Source: Pachyseris speciosa (taxonomy: Eukaryota; Cnidaria; Anthozoa; Scleractinia; Pachyseridae). Taken from it: DNA of 64,000 bases. Position numbers and translations under genes: made by a program. This document shows positions 46,279 through 57,670 of the stretch, one piece after another (the stretch's first letter is position 1; each line of letters starts with the position of its first letter). Location: assembly GCA_016490735.1 (NCBI GenBank), contig JAEMWC010000004.1:1050001-1114000 (forward strand). The letters are read 5' to 3'. The notes below the pieces were generated by a model. The model had not been told where the DNA came from. It saw only the letters and a program-made list of their open reading frames with translations, and made no database searches.

Positions 46279-46573
46279 TAATATATAAAATATATGTATA
46301 AATAATTAACATTTCTAAAGCGCAAATTAACATGTACATATGATCAAATGCGCTTTACAAACTATGTGAGAAGAAACAAATAACTGAAATAAACATAACA
46401 TGATAAGAATCCCAACTGGCCGGAGGCAAACCAGTTGGCTATTTACAAGGACAACCGAGAAGCTGTACCAGGGACTACCCAGAACAACGCCAGCTAGCGG
46501 CCAGAGCGGGATTTGAACCCGGGGCAACCGCATTGAAATCCAGCGCCCTAACCGCTCGTCCATCCGGCCTCGC
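46279..46573 (-). mobile_element. tRNA-derived SINE
   Basis: Read on the minus strand, it starts GCGAGGCCGGATGGACGAGC, continues with a GCGGTTAGGGCGC A-box-like block, and has a perfect B box GGTTCAAATCC (46509-46519). About 200 bp of unrelated body follow, then a tail with AGCGCATTTGA and TTTGCGCTTTAGAAATG and an AT-repeat end. This is the head-body-tail plan of a SINE. The head resembles a tRNA with a long variable arm but does not fold as a working tRNA. Confidence 0.75.
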
Positions 46574-46828
46574 ATTATGTACACATGGGACAACATAAAA
46601 TGAGCTAAAAAAAAAAGACCTTAGATAAGCAGTAACATTAGGAATTCAATATTATGGATGACGTCTCGCAACCTCCGAAAACACCTCTCGCCTTTGAGAC
46701 AAACCTGTCATAATTGTAGATCGTCTACATTTGATTATTTTATAAACTATAGATTTAATTTTTTTTTGACTAGCTGGATGTATTACAGGATTGCATTATA
46801 TTTTTATTTTGCAATGTAGTTAGGTGTC

Positions 46829-47016
46829 CGCAATACACCATTTTCCTAATGGTCAGTTCCTGGTGAACTGTGGGTAGATCCAGTCCTTTGTGGGGCAAAC
46901 GGCCATTTTAGGACGTAATTTGAGATTGTAATTTTTACCGTTTGCCCCCACAAAGGACTGGATCTACCCACAACTCTCCAGGAACTGATCATTAGCAAAA
47001 TAGTGTATCAGCATAG
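46829..47016. mobile_element. Foldback MITE, about 190 bp
   Basis: CAATACACCATTTTCCTAAT at the left matches the inverse of the right end. The arms meet in GTGGGTAGATCCAGTCCTTT repeats with a ~40-bp loop. Confidence 0.8.
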
Positions 47017-47280
47017 ATTCCCGAGTATGTAGATGATGATGTTAAGATTCTTGTAGGTTCACCGACAAGAATGTTAGACTGTCCGCCGAGTGTGTGGGGG
47101 ACTTCTCCAGGCGTACCTACTCAAGCGGTAGGCACACTCGCCTAGCGAGCTCTACAACAACGGTTTTAATCTTCGGTTGATAGCTTTACCCATATTCTTC
47201 TTCACATCTAACTCTAAGTACAGCTAGTGCACCACAAACCTCTAGCGACTAGCTGAACAGCCAACTGCTGACTAACAACG

Positions 47281-47299
47281 AAAATTTGGTTTATCAACG

Positions 47300-47330
<31 letters not shown>

Positions 47331-48400
47331 GGATTGGATTAGCTGACGTTTCGAGCGTTAGCCCTTCGTCGGAGCGAATCGAGAAATTGTGGGTTGTGTA
47401 CGGTTTATATCCAGAAAATGGAGCTACGCTATTGGTCGTAACATGGTAACGTGAAAAACAGGAATAAATTAATTGAATGAAAATCGCTCGTTGATACCGT
47501 GGGGATTAAGAGATCAGTTTTTGCTCGAGATTTTTACGGCTTTCCGTGGTACCTTGATGTAGGGAAAGGCCGGAGATCGACATGTGTTGTTTGGAGTGGT
47601 TAGGGAGATTAAAATGCCGAGCGACAGGTTTGGATGCGTCTTTGTCATCTTTCTCAACATCACGAAGATGTTCTCGGAATCGGTCACCTAGTCGTCTTCC
47701 TGTTTCGCTGATGTATAACTTTTTGCATAATGTGCAGGTTATGCAATAGATAACATTTGCGGAGGCGCACGTGAAACGATCAGTGATCTTAACAGATCGC
47801 TCAGGGCCCGATATTTTGTCAGTGTTTTAAATGAAAGGCCAAGTTTTGCATCGCGAGCGCGCGCATTTAAAAGTGCCAGGTTGTTCAGTAGTTTTGAATG
47901 CGCTTCTAACTAGAAAGTTATCTACATTTTTGTCGCGTTTGCATGAAATCAGCGGTGGTTGCGAAAAGATTCTAGCAGTTTCTGGATCATTTTGCAGTAT
48001 CTTAAAGTTATTAAGTATGATGGCTTTAACTGGGTTATTATGCGGGTGAAATGTGAGGGTGAATGGAATTCTGTCATTCTTTTCCTTTTGTGACGCCTGT
48101 AGTGCTGACTGTTGATCAATCTGCTGGGCGTGGTGATGGCCCGATTGAACCACAGAATCAGGATAGCCACGTTTCTCGAAGAACTGGCACATTTCCTCTG
48201 ATTTGTTGGAAAAATCAGAGTCATCACTACATAGACGTCGAAGCCTAAGAAATTGAGAATAGGGAATGGCGTTTTTGACATGAGATGGGTGTGAAGGTGA
48301 ATACAACAAATAACTGTGAGAATCGGTGGGTTTGTAGTGCATACTGGTACATAAACCGTTTCCGCTGATAAAAACTCACAGTTTTTACTGCAAAATGATC
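47281..48400 (-). mobile_element. Penelope-like element, 5'-truncated, with GIY-YIG domain
   Basis: The minus strand reads Y-K-P-T-D-S-H-S-Y-L-L-Y-S-P-S-H-P from 48342, a Penelope-type C-terminal RT/thumb region. After an in-frame TAA near 47824 comes Y-C-I-T-C-T-L-C-K-K-L-Y-I-S-E-T-G-R-R-L and R-E-H-L, a GIY-YIG endonuclease (about 47650-47760). It ends at a premature stop (47506-47508) caused by a ~14-bp deletion relative to the copy near 48570. The 3' end (47281-47400) holds the usual GACGAAGGGCTAACGCTCG sequence. Most of the RT is absent. Confidence 0.85.
47333..47380 (-). ncRNA. Hammerhead-ribozyme-like motif of the Penelope-like element
   Basis: On the minus strand: GATTCGCT, then CCGACGA (one base off CTGANGA), stem II GGGC-TAAC-GCTC, GAAA, CG, TC, and AGCTAATC, which pairs with GATTCGCT over 7 of 8 positions as stem I. 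Stem III would be a single C-G pair, as in the minimal hammerheads described for Penelope-like elements. The U-to-C change in the core may weaken it. Confidence 0.5.
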
Positions 48401-48404
48401 CAGA

Positions 48405-48712
48405 AACTGCTAGAATCTTTTCGCAACCACCGCTGATTTCATTCAAACGCGACATTTTAATCTCCCTAAACAAACCAAACAACACATGTCGATCTCCGGC
48501 CTTTCCCTACATCAAACATACCACGGAAAGCCGTAAAAATTTCGAGCAAAAACTGATCTTTCAAATTGGCACTCTTAATCCCCACGGTATCAACGAGCGC
48601 TAGAATCTTTTCGCAACCACCGCTGATTTCATTCAAACGCGACATTTTAATCTCCCTAACCATTCCAAACAACACATGTCGATCTCCGGCCTTTCCCTAC
48701 ATCAAGATACCA
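48405..48712 (+). repeat. Inverted and duplicated fragments of the same Penelope-like element
   Basis: Pieces of the element recur in the opposite orientation. AGAATCTTTTCGCAACCACC at 48412 and 48602 (also inverted at 47950-47975) is each time joined straight to the ATTTTAATCTCCCTAA...CTTTCCCTACATCAA piece of the GIY-YIG region (48453-48600 and 48645-48705). The join skips the ~400 bp that lie between these parts in the main copy. Confidence 0.75.
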
Positions 48713-50008
48713 CAGCATAAGCTTATCTAGAGTCAATCTAGTAGTGCTCACAATCACCAACAAGTTTGTCAGGCTGCGTCGAGTTCTCTTTTGATGTTTT
48801 CACTGAAATTGCCTGCACAGTAGGAAATACTCACACCTGGCATTCACAATATAATTGTAAAAGGTTAAAAATATCTTTTCTTTGTCTCTGTAGTATTGGA
48901 AAACAAGCCAGCATTCACTTTGGGAATAAATACTGCGGTGGGGTGAAAAGGCAGCGGGCGATGGTTTCCGCCACTTGTTGAAGTACCTTTTATGATCCTC
49001 CTATTTTTATTCTATTTGGCTAAAAAAAAACATAGGAAAATCTATTCAATTCAATTCATTTATTAAACACGGTTTAAATTCATCAGGATTTTTTTTATAA
49101 TAAATGATAATGCGGAAACGTACAATATCCTTATATGCTAAAAATACTAAACTCAGTTGGCAGGATCTACATGGATCAGCGCGGCTTTAGGAGGGAGCTG
49201 AAGGTTTCAACAAATAAACGCAGTTTAAGAATAAGCACTTTCTTAAATAGGGAAGAAAAGGGAGAGAAAATAAAACTCACCACCTCAAATTTGGTTATGA
49301 AACTTAACAAAACTCGTGTTCAGGATGAATAATTTGTTTTGAGGGATATTATCTGCTTGCGATATTTTTAGACTGTTTAGAGTATTGTAATATTCACTTT
49401 GAAAAAAAAACCTTCCAGAAACTGAATTGAACCTCCTAAGTAAAAAAAATATGTTATTTAACGGCTGGGAAGTCCATAAAGCAAACAAATACGCCCGAGG
49501 TCTCGAGATAGAGGTCCTTTCTCAAGACCGATGTTAAAGTACTCCCTTCACAGACCTTGGGATGGCGATAAATGTTTTGATACCGAGTTATTGTAACAGT
49601 GCTATCTTAGCTTGATAAACAAAGTGCGATTATTACTTATTCTGCTTCACTTCCTTTTTGCAGCGGAAAGACCCTCAGTGGTTTTTATACCTTTTCGAAC
49701 TATTCAATACCAGTAAAATTACTCGTCATAGCGACGTAATGCAACCTAGCACTGATATCGGCTAACTACATCATACTTGCACGTCATCTGTATTGTAACA
49801 CCGGGAGCGAAAACGTCCTAAGCATTTAAAGGGCTTTGTGGAAAATACAGTTGGCTCCAAGAGAAAAAAACCACTCAGTATTAGTATGATTTTATCGTTT
49901 ACAATACTATTTTGTATTATTTTTCGTTCTCAAGTAAATCCCCTGTTGATGTTTTTCGTCGTGTTTTGTTGTTGTTGTTGTTTTTTTTCTGGGAAGTAAG
50001 GTGACAAT
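48713..50008. other. Upstream region of gene C, no gene recognised
   Basis: A reversed LINE-like tail lies at 49045-49075 (TTCAATTCAATTCATTTATT). A TTG run with T-tract lies at 49968-49989. Short open frames have no motif. Confidence 0.4.
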
Positions 50009-50191
50009 AGGGCCGTTTATACGAGAGAAAATAAGCCGCGGCTTACTCTGGCCGCGGCTTACATAAGACGTGAAAGGAACCATTTATACGAGTAAAAACT
50101 CCTAGGCCAGGATAAGCCGCAGCTTGAGAAAGCCGTGAACGTAGATTTTGTACCATTTATACGGAGTGTTCGCGTCTTATGTAAGCCCTAA
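50009..50191. mobile_element. Probable small MITE upstream of gene C
   Basis: CCRTTTATACGAG occurs at 50034 and 50082 and as CCATTTATACGGAG at 50152. GGCTTACATAAGACG at 50057 is mirrored by CGTCTTATGTAAGCC at 50173. AAGCCGCGGCTTA units recall the foldback MITE at 31149. Confidence 0.5.
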
Positions 50192-50606
50192 TATATTGGT
50201 TCATAATTTAACCCCAATCATTTGTTAAACGCGCAATCAAAACAATAAACCGGTTAAAATTTGTCTCTGCGAACGCCAAAATAGGAATACGCACAAACCA
50301 TACATGTCAAAAAGACATATTCTTGCTCTTTCGTTATATTGTATTTCATCAAACCGTACCCGAACCCTAACAAAAACGTTATGCTCAAGATGTCCAATTC
50401 ACCGACCTCAACAGACCATGACATTGAGAGGAAATAGGCGCTTAAAATTTGCATCACTGATAAGGGCCTCGATACTTCATTCAGAGAAAAATTCAATATC
50501 ATCTTCTGTTTTTGTACAATCGCCAATATTTCTTTTGCGTGCGTTAGTAATACCTCTCAGAAGCAAGCGAGATTCAGAAGAGAAGTGGACCGCGGCTGGA
50601 TCAGCC

Positions 50607-53600
50607 ATGAAGACCTTCAAGACCTCAAAGAAAATCGACGAATTAGTCTCTTGTTTTGCCAGTCTAAGAGAAAAGTCGATTAAGTCCGGCGAAAAGATCG
50701 AGAATATCCGATGGGAGTTCTTAAGAGAAGTCTATTATGTGCCGCAACCAAAGATAAGCAGGTTCAGCTTCAACTGGTTCAATATTTTTTGGTTTATAGC
50801 TCTGCCTACAGTCGCCGTTCTTGTGGGATTTTCGTTAATAGACACCGACAGCTCAACAAGGTGTCTTGTTGAACCTGATTCAGTTCTCTTCAACGACATA
50901 ACACGCAAACCAAGCGATTGTTCACGGATGTGTGAGGGTGTTAGCGAGATACCCCGAGTACCAAACCTCTCGAAGGAAGAATTCATCGCCACCTACGCGT
51001 ACTCCGGTCGCCCTGTGGTCATAACCGAAGCTGCCAAGAATTGGTCGGCTGTGGGGAAATTCAATTTCAAGTTTTTCAAGCGCCTTTATGCTAAGAACGA
51101 ACAAGCCCTTGAGGAGAATGTTGAGCAAGGCTGCATATTTTTCCCTTACAAATCTGGCTTCGATTCTCTGGCAGATGCACTGAGTATGTCTAAGAAGAGG
51201 GCAGAGTGGAGAGGAAAACCATGGTACATCGGCTGGTAAGTATGCATAATTAGTGCAATAACAAGCTTTCCAATCAAGCGAACGAATTGAGTGTCCAACG
51301 CCGAAAGAGGGAAGTGGTTACAATTGTATTGCTTTTCAGGAAACAGCCGCGCATTTGCTTGAATATTGATTAACGCACTCCATTACCTTAAAACTGAGTT
51401 AGAACAAGAGAAGATAAATCTTCTCTTAGTTAGAACAATCTTGTACTGCATACTTACACATGCCCTAACAAGGTATTGATCGGCATCATGGCTGAAATAC
51501 TCAAGAGATTGTAATTCAAAAGTCACCCATACCAATTATAGAAAAAAGCAACCTCCTTTTCTGTTAAGTTGACCAACTTGTACGTGGGCACCCTTATTGG
51601 CTTAAAATCTGTTTCAAAATCAGAAGAAATTCGATCCTTGGGCTATTAAATTTCAGACCTTTACTTTAACAAACTCAATTGAGCCTATTTAGGATACAGG
51701 CGAAAAAAGAAATCTGGAGCAAAAATAAAACTTTATTAATTTCACGATTGACTCTATAAACCTGTCCGAAATAAATAATTAATGGCATATTATAACTAAC
51801 GTACTTTTACACATGAACAAGTTATCCGAGTAAAACTTGAGTCGCGTCGACAGAACCATATTTGCTGTTTTGAGCAAAAGCGTTAAAATAAAATTGGTAT
51901 GTGTTCCATTTAAGGGAAACTTCCGTGTGTCTGATCTTTGTTTATCGAGGGAAAATCAGCCAACAAATTTTCAACTCGAAACCACTTAATTTCAAAGTCA
52001 TCTTGGCTATCGTTCACAAAGATCTTCGAACACGTTTTATAAATGATACAATGATACGATGTGTGACAACGGCGTTACTGCACAGCCAATAGCCAATATC
52101 TCAACTTTGAACTGATATGACTAAAAATTTGAATTCAAACTATTTTTATCTACGTGCGACAGGAAGTGTGAGTCGAATTCAACAATCGGCTTAATTCATA
52201 GATTGAAAACTCATCTTGGATTGTCTGATATCAAATGAAACCTAATAAAGGTCGGCCCTTCCACTTTAATAGTATGAAACAAAAATATGAGCAGTCTTAG
52301 AAAATGCTGAGAAAAACGAAACTTCGTGATGCAACTTTTACTTTCTTGCTAATTGCTTCAGATGTCCTTGTAAAAAAGTTCGAAATCATATTTTCGTTTC
52401 TGTCAAATTTATCGAAAATTATTTGTTTCCAGAAAGTTTTATATATTTTTTGAAGTTTTAAAATTCCCAAACGTGTGATTCAGGCAGACTATGACGGTTT
52501 TCGATTTTCGAGCCTCGATATTTACACTCAGGGCCTCTTAAACTCTACAGCTAAATCTTGCCTCCTCTTAATGCAATATTAGCCGCCATGTTGTTGTTGG
52601 GGCAAAGTGTACCCATGGGCCGCGTCCTGTGATGGACATATGAAGCACTGACGTTTAGATGGTCTAGTTATGTGAGGAATGTTGTCAAATAGATTTTCGT
52701 TACAGATTTTATATTACCGAGTCATTACATTGAAACACGTCAACGATGTAGGCATACATAACTAGGTCAATCATGCACTCAGTCAGAAAGAGTACCAGCC
52801 CTGATATCAGTTTATTTATGGTATCATTTGTGTCTATTTCAGGAGCAACTGCGATCCCATTGTTCGTGAACAGTTGCGCAAATATTACAGAAAACCTGCC
52901 TTTATACCAGATGACGCAGAAACAGCAGATCAGGACTGGATCTTCATGGGGGGACCTGGGCCTGGTGCACCAATACATGTGAGTATAAAGTATTAATTCC
53001 TAGTTTTAAGTGACGACCGAGATGAGATTATCTCGGAATGACCTGGTTTCCTCTAGATAAAATAGTTTATTTTATATATAGAACAGTCGTTTTATCCTTG
53101 GACATCTCAGTAAAATAGTTTTGCCTCGGAACAAATGATATTTCAAGAAAAGGAAAAATGACTGCACAAAAAGTTGCCTTTTCACGAAATACCAATTTAA
53201 AATGAGATGAAACCGTGATCCTCAGCTGATTAAATGCATGCATTTGCAAATCAAAATCCGGGTCTAACATCTATTCATCCACGTAAGTCATACGCAGCTA
53301 ACAGGGGCAGAAATGCCTCCAACGTTGTTGTTTATTATTCCATACATTTTCCTGTGGTCACTCAGTGGTTTTGGTTAGTTTATTGAAGAGCCTTAATAGA
53401 AGAGTACCGTGCGGGAAACAGAACGCATTGCATAGGGAAAAACGGATGGAAAATCACGGCTCACCAATATACATATACCCTCTGTGACTCATTCCATACA
53501 TCGGCAAATGGTTCTTCTCTAGTGAAACACGAGAGAGCCAGTCAACAAACAACGACAACGCAACCACTAACCCATCACAACTGTCGGGACTGACTTACTA

Positions 53601-54442
53601 ACGATTTATTTTGACTGCAGCTTGACATGGTAGGGCGTCCATCATGGCAAGCGCAGCTGTCAGGTCAGAAGATATGGACCCTCCTTCCGCCACCTGAGTG
53701 CGAACATGTCTGCCAGAACCTACAAGTAACAGTGACCAAAGGAGACATCAGTAAGTCAGGCCTTTCCTTCCTGCAGGGGATTGAAGGGATGGGAAGTCCA
53801 TAGGGAGAGCTCGGGGGGTTCAGCCAGTCAAGTCCCTACTAAACTAAAAAACAAAAAAGCAAACAATGGAACAGCAATAAGAGATACTAGAAATTTCAAA
53901 TTGAGAAGAAATCTAAAAAAGGCACCATGTTGGTGGATTAACCAATATTAATCAAACCAACCGGAGAATATTATTCTTGATCAAACAAACAGGAAATTAC
54001 GCGGGAGATAAAACATCCACAAATCTGCTTTAATGACAAACATAAAAAGTTTCTTACAAGCGTCTGGCACTATCTTAAATATGATAGAAAGCTTGTTACA
54101 TCTGAGTTATATATAGCAAAACCAGCCTGTGTAGCAAATGTTTCAGATATTGTGCATCGCGCGGATTATCCCAATCAACTGCTACGCTGGCTGTGGCAGT
54201 GCGTGAGGTCAGGGCCTTCTTTTAGGACTTCAGTTCTTGTCTTGTAGAAAGCTGTAAAACTCACTGAAAACATTTGTTCTGGGTTAAATACCAGAGTCAT
54301 AAGAATTCTTTGTTTCTGAAGCTATGCCAACATATCCTTTTCACTTTTTGCAGTTGTGCTGGACACAAATCAATGGTACCATTCAACAAAGATTGTCCCA
54401 ACTGGAGAATTGAGTATTACAATCGGAGCGGAATACGACTGA
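50607..54442 (+). CDS. Gene C: type II membrane JmjC/cupin_8 oxygenase-like protein
   Basis: Four exons, 50607-51235, 52843-52978, 53621-53750 and 54354-54442, join in phases 2, 0 and 1 into 327 codons plus stop, all with GT/AG sites. Residues 58-78 form one membrane span after a ~55-residue charged N-terminus. The domain that follows shows A-Y-S-G-R-P-V-V-I-T-E-A-A-K-N-W, then G-G-P-G-P-G-A-P-I-H-L-D, giving H255-x-D257, then G-Q-K-I-W-T-L-L-P-P-P and H308 in W-Y-H-S-T. These make a complete Fe(II) triad of 2-oxoglutarate oxygenases (JmjC/cupin_8), and the topology puts the domain in the ER/Golgi lumen or outside. The substrate is unknown. The start at 50607 is chosen by match with gene D; the frame is open upstream to 50304. 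Gene D is its tandem paralogue. Confidence 0.8.
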
Positions 54443-55414
54443 TCTATCTAATTTTATACTACTGGCCCGGGTTGTTTGAAAGCCACGAAAGTTGTTCAAC
54501 GTTGTTCAACGCTGATTAGATATTCTGCAAAAATTTTAGATTAGAGAACGCCAATCCTGAAAAGCAAAAAGCAGGAAAAGAAAATTTCATCCAAAAGTTA
54601 AAAACTACAACCAAACTTACGCTAATCCTGGATTAAGTTAATCGGCTTTCGAGCAACCGGGTCCTGAATAATTAGTTATATTGGATAAGAACGCTCAGTA
54701 CAAAGTAAAATTTGTAACCGAAGCTCCAATCTCATTGGTTACCAATAACTTACCCATCAGATTTAATGCAACCATAATAGAGGTTAATGGCTTTCTCTTA
54801 AAGTAAACTTACACTGAAAAATAATCTCTTCACTTCTTTCGTGAGTTGTCGACTTGGAACGTCACAGTAAATGTAGGTAGAAATGGCCGAAAACGCGCTG
54901 ACCTTAAATTCTCTCCAGTCCTCTCTCACAAACATCGTTCAGATCATAAAGTAAAATTGTAGCCACTGGAAATCTTCGTTTATTTTTCCGTTGTACCATT
55001 CATCATGCAAAACCAAAATTTCTGTCTGTCCAGGTATAATTCCTTTTCCAGAATGGTTCTGGGAAACAAACAAGTATATATAAAGCTAAAAGAAATGAAA
55101 GGGTAGGACAAACGTAGCTTGTCGGTAATTTTTAAAACGAAGAAAAAACTTCAACAAAAAGGTGAGCGACAAATGCAAACAGGAAAAATATTACTTGCAT
55201 TAACTTGATCATAGAGAAGCGCGCGGGAAAATTAAAGCATTGCATGTACTTATTTTCCAGATGCCTCGTTTTTCGTAAACAGCTTGGGAAGCTTTGATTA
55301 ACATCCCTCACTGCGCCATAATCTGTGTCCACCATCCTCAAACAAACGCATCGCATGCACTTGCGTTGTTATTCTTATTGTGGTCAATTGAAACATGCAG
55401 GAATCTTCCCCTCT
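54443..55414. other. Downstream of gene C, no gene recognised
   Basis: Probably the 3' untranslated region followed by intergenic sequence; no motif-bearing frame was seen. Confidence 0.4.
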
Positions 55415-56602
55415 CATATGTGTATTAAATACTTCAGCAGTAACCTGTCGGACGGCACAAAAAAATGTGACCTCTCTTGTTGCTTCAAAAAGCATTGCTG
55501 CAACTTCCATTGAAGATACCCTTCTTATTCAGGCCATGGAAAAGTTAGCGTTAATCATACTCAAACTTTTTTCAAGCAACTGTTTGTAAGCCTCGACCTT
55601 AGGAATCGGCAGTATTGTGGCAATCTCCCTCTCCTTTGTTGACGTTGTGTACATCAGGATTATCTTGAATATCAGGAAACACGAAGTCGATTTACTTAGA
55701 AAAGAGACCTTATACAGATCTTGACGTCTCTAGCTGACTAGGTCTAGCTGTCGACTTCAGATGCTCGAATTTGACAATCCTTGCTGACCACCCTCTTAAT
55801 TCACCCTCGAACAATAATATGCCCATGTCCCAACATTTTTGTGGAAAATGTCTTTCGCCTCTTGGAAACCTTAGTCACCAGAAAAACTAATGGCGTTCTC
55901 GGTTGCATCCTTTGCAAATCCTGTAAAAAAATGGACCAAGTACAATAGCCTAAAGCTAATAGCCAATAGCCTAAATATGTGTATTAAATACCTCAGCGGT
56001 AACCCGGCGGAATGCCTTTTCGACGTCCTCACTTTTGTGAAGTTCGGTCGGCACAGAAAAAAATTTGACCTGAGTGTTGCCAGAAGAGGCAATTGCAGCA
56101 GCTTCCGCTGAAGATATCCTTCCTATCCAGTCCATGGAGAGGTTAACTTTAATCTCATTCTCAAACCTTTTTCAAGCAGCCGTTTGTAAGCCTCGACCTT
56201 AAGAATCTGTAGTATTGAGGCAATACCTCTCTACTTTGTTGACGTTTTATACATCAGGATTATTTTCACCTCAATTTCAGGGAAAACGACGTGCAGCTTG
56301 AGCTGACACCTACAGATCCTGACCTCTCTAGCTGGCTAGGCCGCCAACTTATCGGCTTCGGATGCTCGAATTTGACGATCCTTGCTGACCACCCTCTCAA
56401 TTCACCCTCGAACAAAAATATGCGCCTGTCCTAACATTTTTGTGCAAAATGCCTTTCGCCTCTTGGAAACCTTAGTCACCAGGAAAAATAATGGGGTTCT
56501 CGGTTGCATCCTTTGCAATTCTTGTAAAAAAATTGGACCAAGTACAATAGTGCAGTCTAAGGCCTTCTTCATGAACTATACGTCCTACTTTTGTTTTCAA
56601 AC
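55415..56602. repeat. Diverged tandem duplication, ~0.56-0.6-kb units, unknown origin
   Basis: TATGTGTATTAAATACYTCA occurs at 55416 and 55975, GTAAGCCTCGACCTTA at 55587 and 56187, and CGCCTCTTGGAAACCTTAGT at 55857 and 56457, so a unit has been duplicated with indels. On the minus strand a frame at 55981-56145 looks coding-like (M-D-W-I-G-R-I-S-S-A-E-A-A), and copy 1 shares V-T-A-E-V-F-N-T-H, but I recognise no family. Confidence 0.6.
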
Positions 56603-56618
56603 TCTTCTTAAAGACTCT
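56603..56618 (+). repeat. Target-site duplication, left copy
   Basis: TCTTCTTAAAGACTCT is repeated exactly at 57655-57670 around the L1-like insertion. Confidence 0.85.
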
Positions 56619-57654
56619 AACTTCGGCCATTAGGAGTGATACGAGATCTTTGAAATTGACATTGCCAGGTAAAAAAAACTGCAGAGAATATACTGCATAA
56701 GCTAAACTCGACAAACAAACCAAGTCAAGCAGCCTACAAAATCCTAATCAATAAAAAATGTACTCGTCCTGAAAAAAGCCAAAAGAAATGGATAAGGGAC
56801 TGTGAACTTGACGATGGTGAGAATTTGGACTGGGAGTCAATTTATTTACTGCCAAGGATGTGTAAACTTAGCACGAAACTAAGAAACTTCCAATTTAAAT
56901 TTCTCCATAGGAGAATCGCTACAAACTCATTTCTGTTTAAAATTAAACTTTCGGAAACAAATCTTTGTTGCTTTTGTCAAACAGCACAAGAAACGTTGCT
57001 TCATCTTTTTTGGGAATGCCCGACCACACAGGTCTTTTGGAATAGTGTTGAGCTATTTTTCGTCTCGGTTGATTTGATTCCAGCCTCACAAGGTTTAACT
57101 TTATATCAGTGCTTAGCAAAACGCTTCCTTACTGAACCATTGTTTACTTCTTGGCAGATACTACACTTACTCCTAAGTATAAAAACGTTAGACCATCCTT
57201 CATTGAATATGTTAATCAGGTTAGATGCAATTTAAAAATAGAAAAACACGTTTCTTTTGTTACAGGAACACAAAACACATTCTAGCAGAAGTGGCACAAA
57301 ATACTCCAGTCATTATAACTCCTTGATTATTCCTTTCAACAACTGATAAAACAGATAGCATTGAGGTTCGCCTTTACAAAGGAAACGGCCCTTTTTTTCT
57401 TTCCCTGCCCTATATATTTCTCTTTCCTTGATATGCCACTTTTGGTCTACGGCTATTCTTGTTATTGTTAAGTAGTAGTATTGTATCTGTTTGTGGTGTA
57501 ACTTTTAGTTTTGTCCTTATTAGTAGTGCTATTGTTAAGTAGAATCATTTCTTGCTGAAAGAAAGTGTTAGTTTTTGTAAGGAAAGTTGTAATTGTTATG
57601 TTAGTCCTGTAAGTAAGGTCATTATTGTAAAATTGGTATTAATAAAAAAAAAAG
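56619..57654 (+). mobile_element. 5'-truncated L1-like LINE insertion
   Basis: This is a 1.04-kb insertion bounded by a perfect 16-bp duplication and ending in AATAAAAAAAAAAG. It codes for a C-terminal zf-RVT domain and then about 400 bp of 3' untranslated sequence. Truncation at the 5' end plus a poly-A tail and long duplication are hallmarks of target-primed reverse transcription. Confidence 0.85.
56700..57235 (+). CDS. zf-RVT C-terminal domain of an L1-like reverse transcriptase (truncated)
   Basis: The frame (clear from 56825) reads D-W-E-S-I-Y-L-L-P-R, K-L-R-N-F-Q-F-K-F-L-H-R-R-I, C-C-F-C-Q-T-A-Q-E-T-L-L-H-L-F-W-E-C-P and F-W-N-S. That is the C-x2-C-x7-H-x4-C zinc-binding block found at the end of L1/Tx1-type reverse transcriptases. 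It is intact to the stop at 57233-57235, but the catalytic RT is not in the insertion. Confidence 0.75.
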
Positions 57655-57670
57655 TCTTCTTAAAGACTCT
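57655..57670 (+). repeat. Target-site duplication, right copy
   Basis: This is an exact copy of 56603-56618. Confidence 0.85.

Noticed and set aside
46500..46573. A tRNA gene on the minus strand with a perfect B box
   Set aside because: The acceptor and T stems do not pair properly and the sequence continues into a SINE body and tail; called as a SINE.
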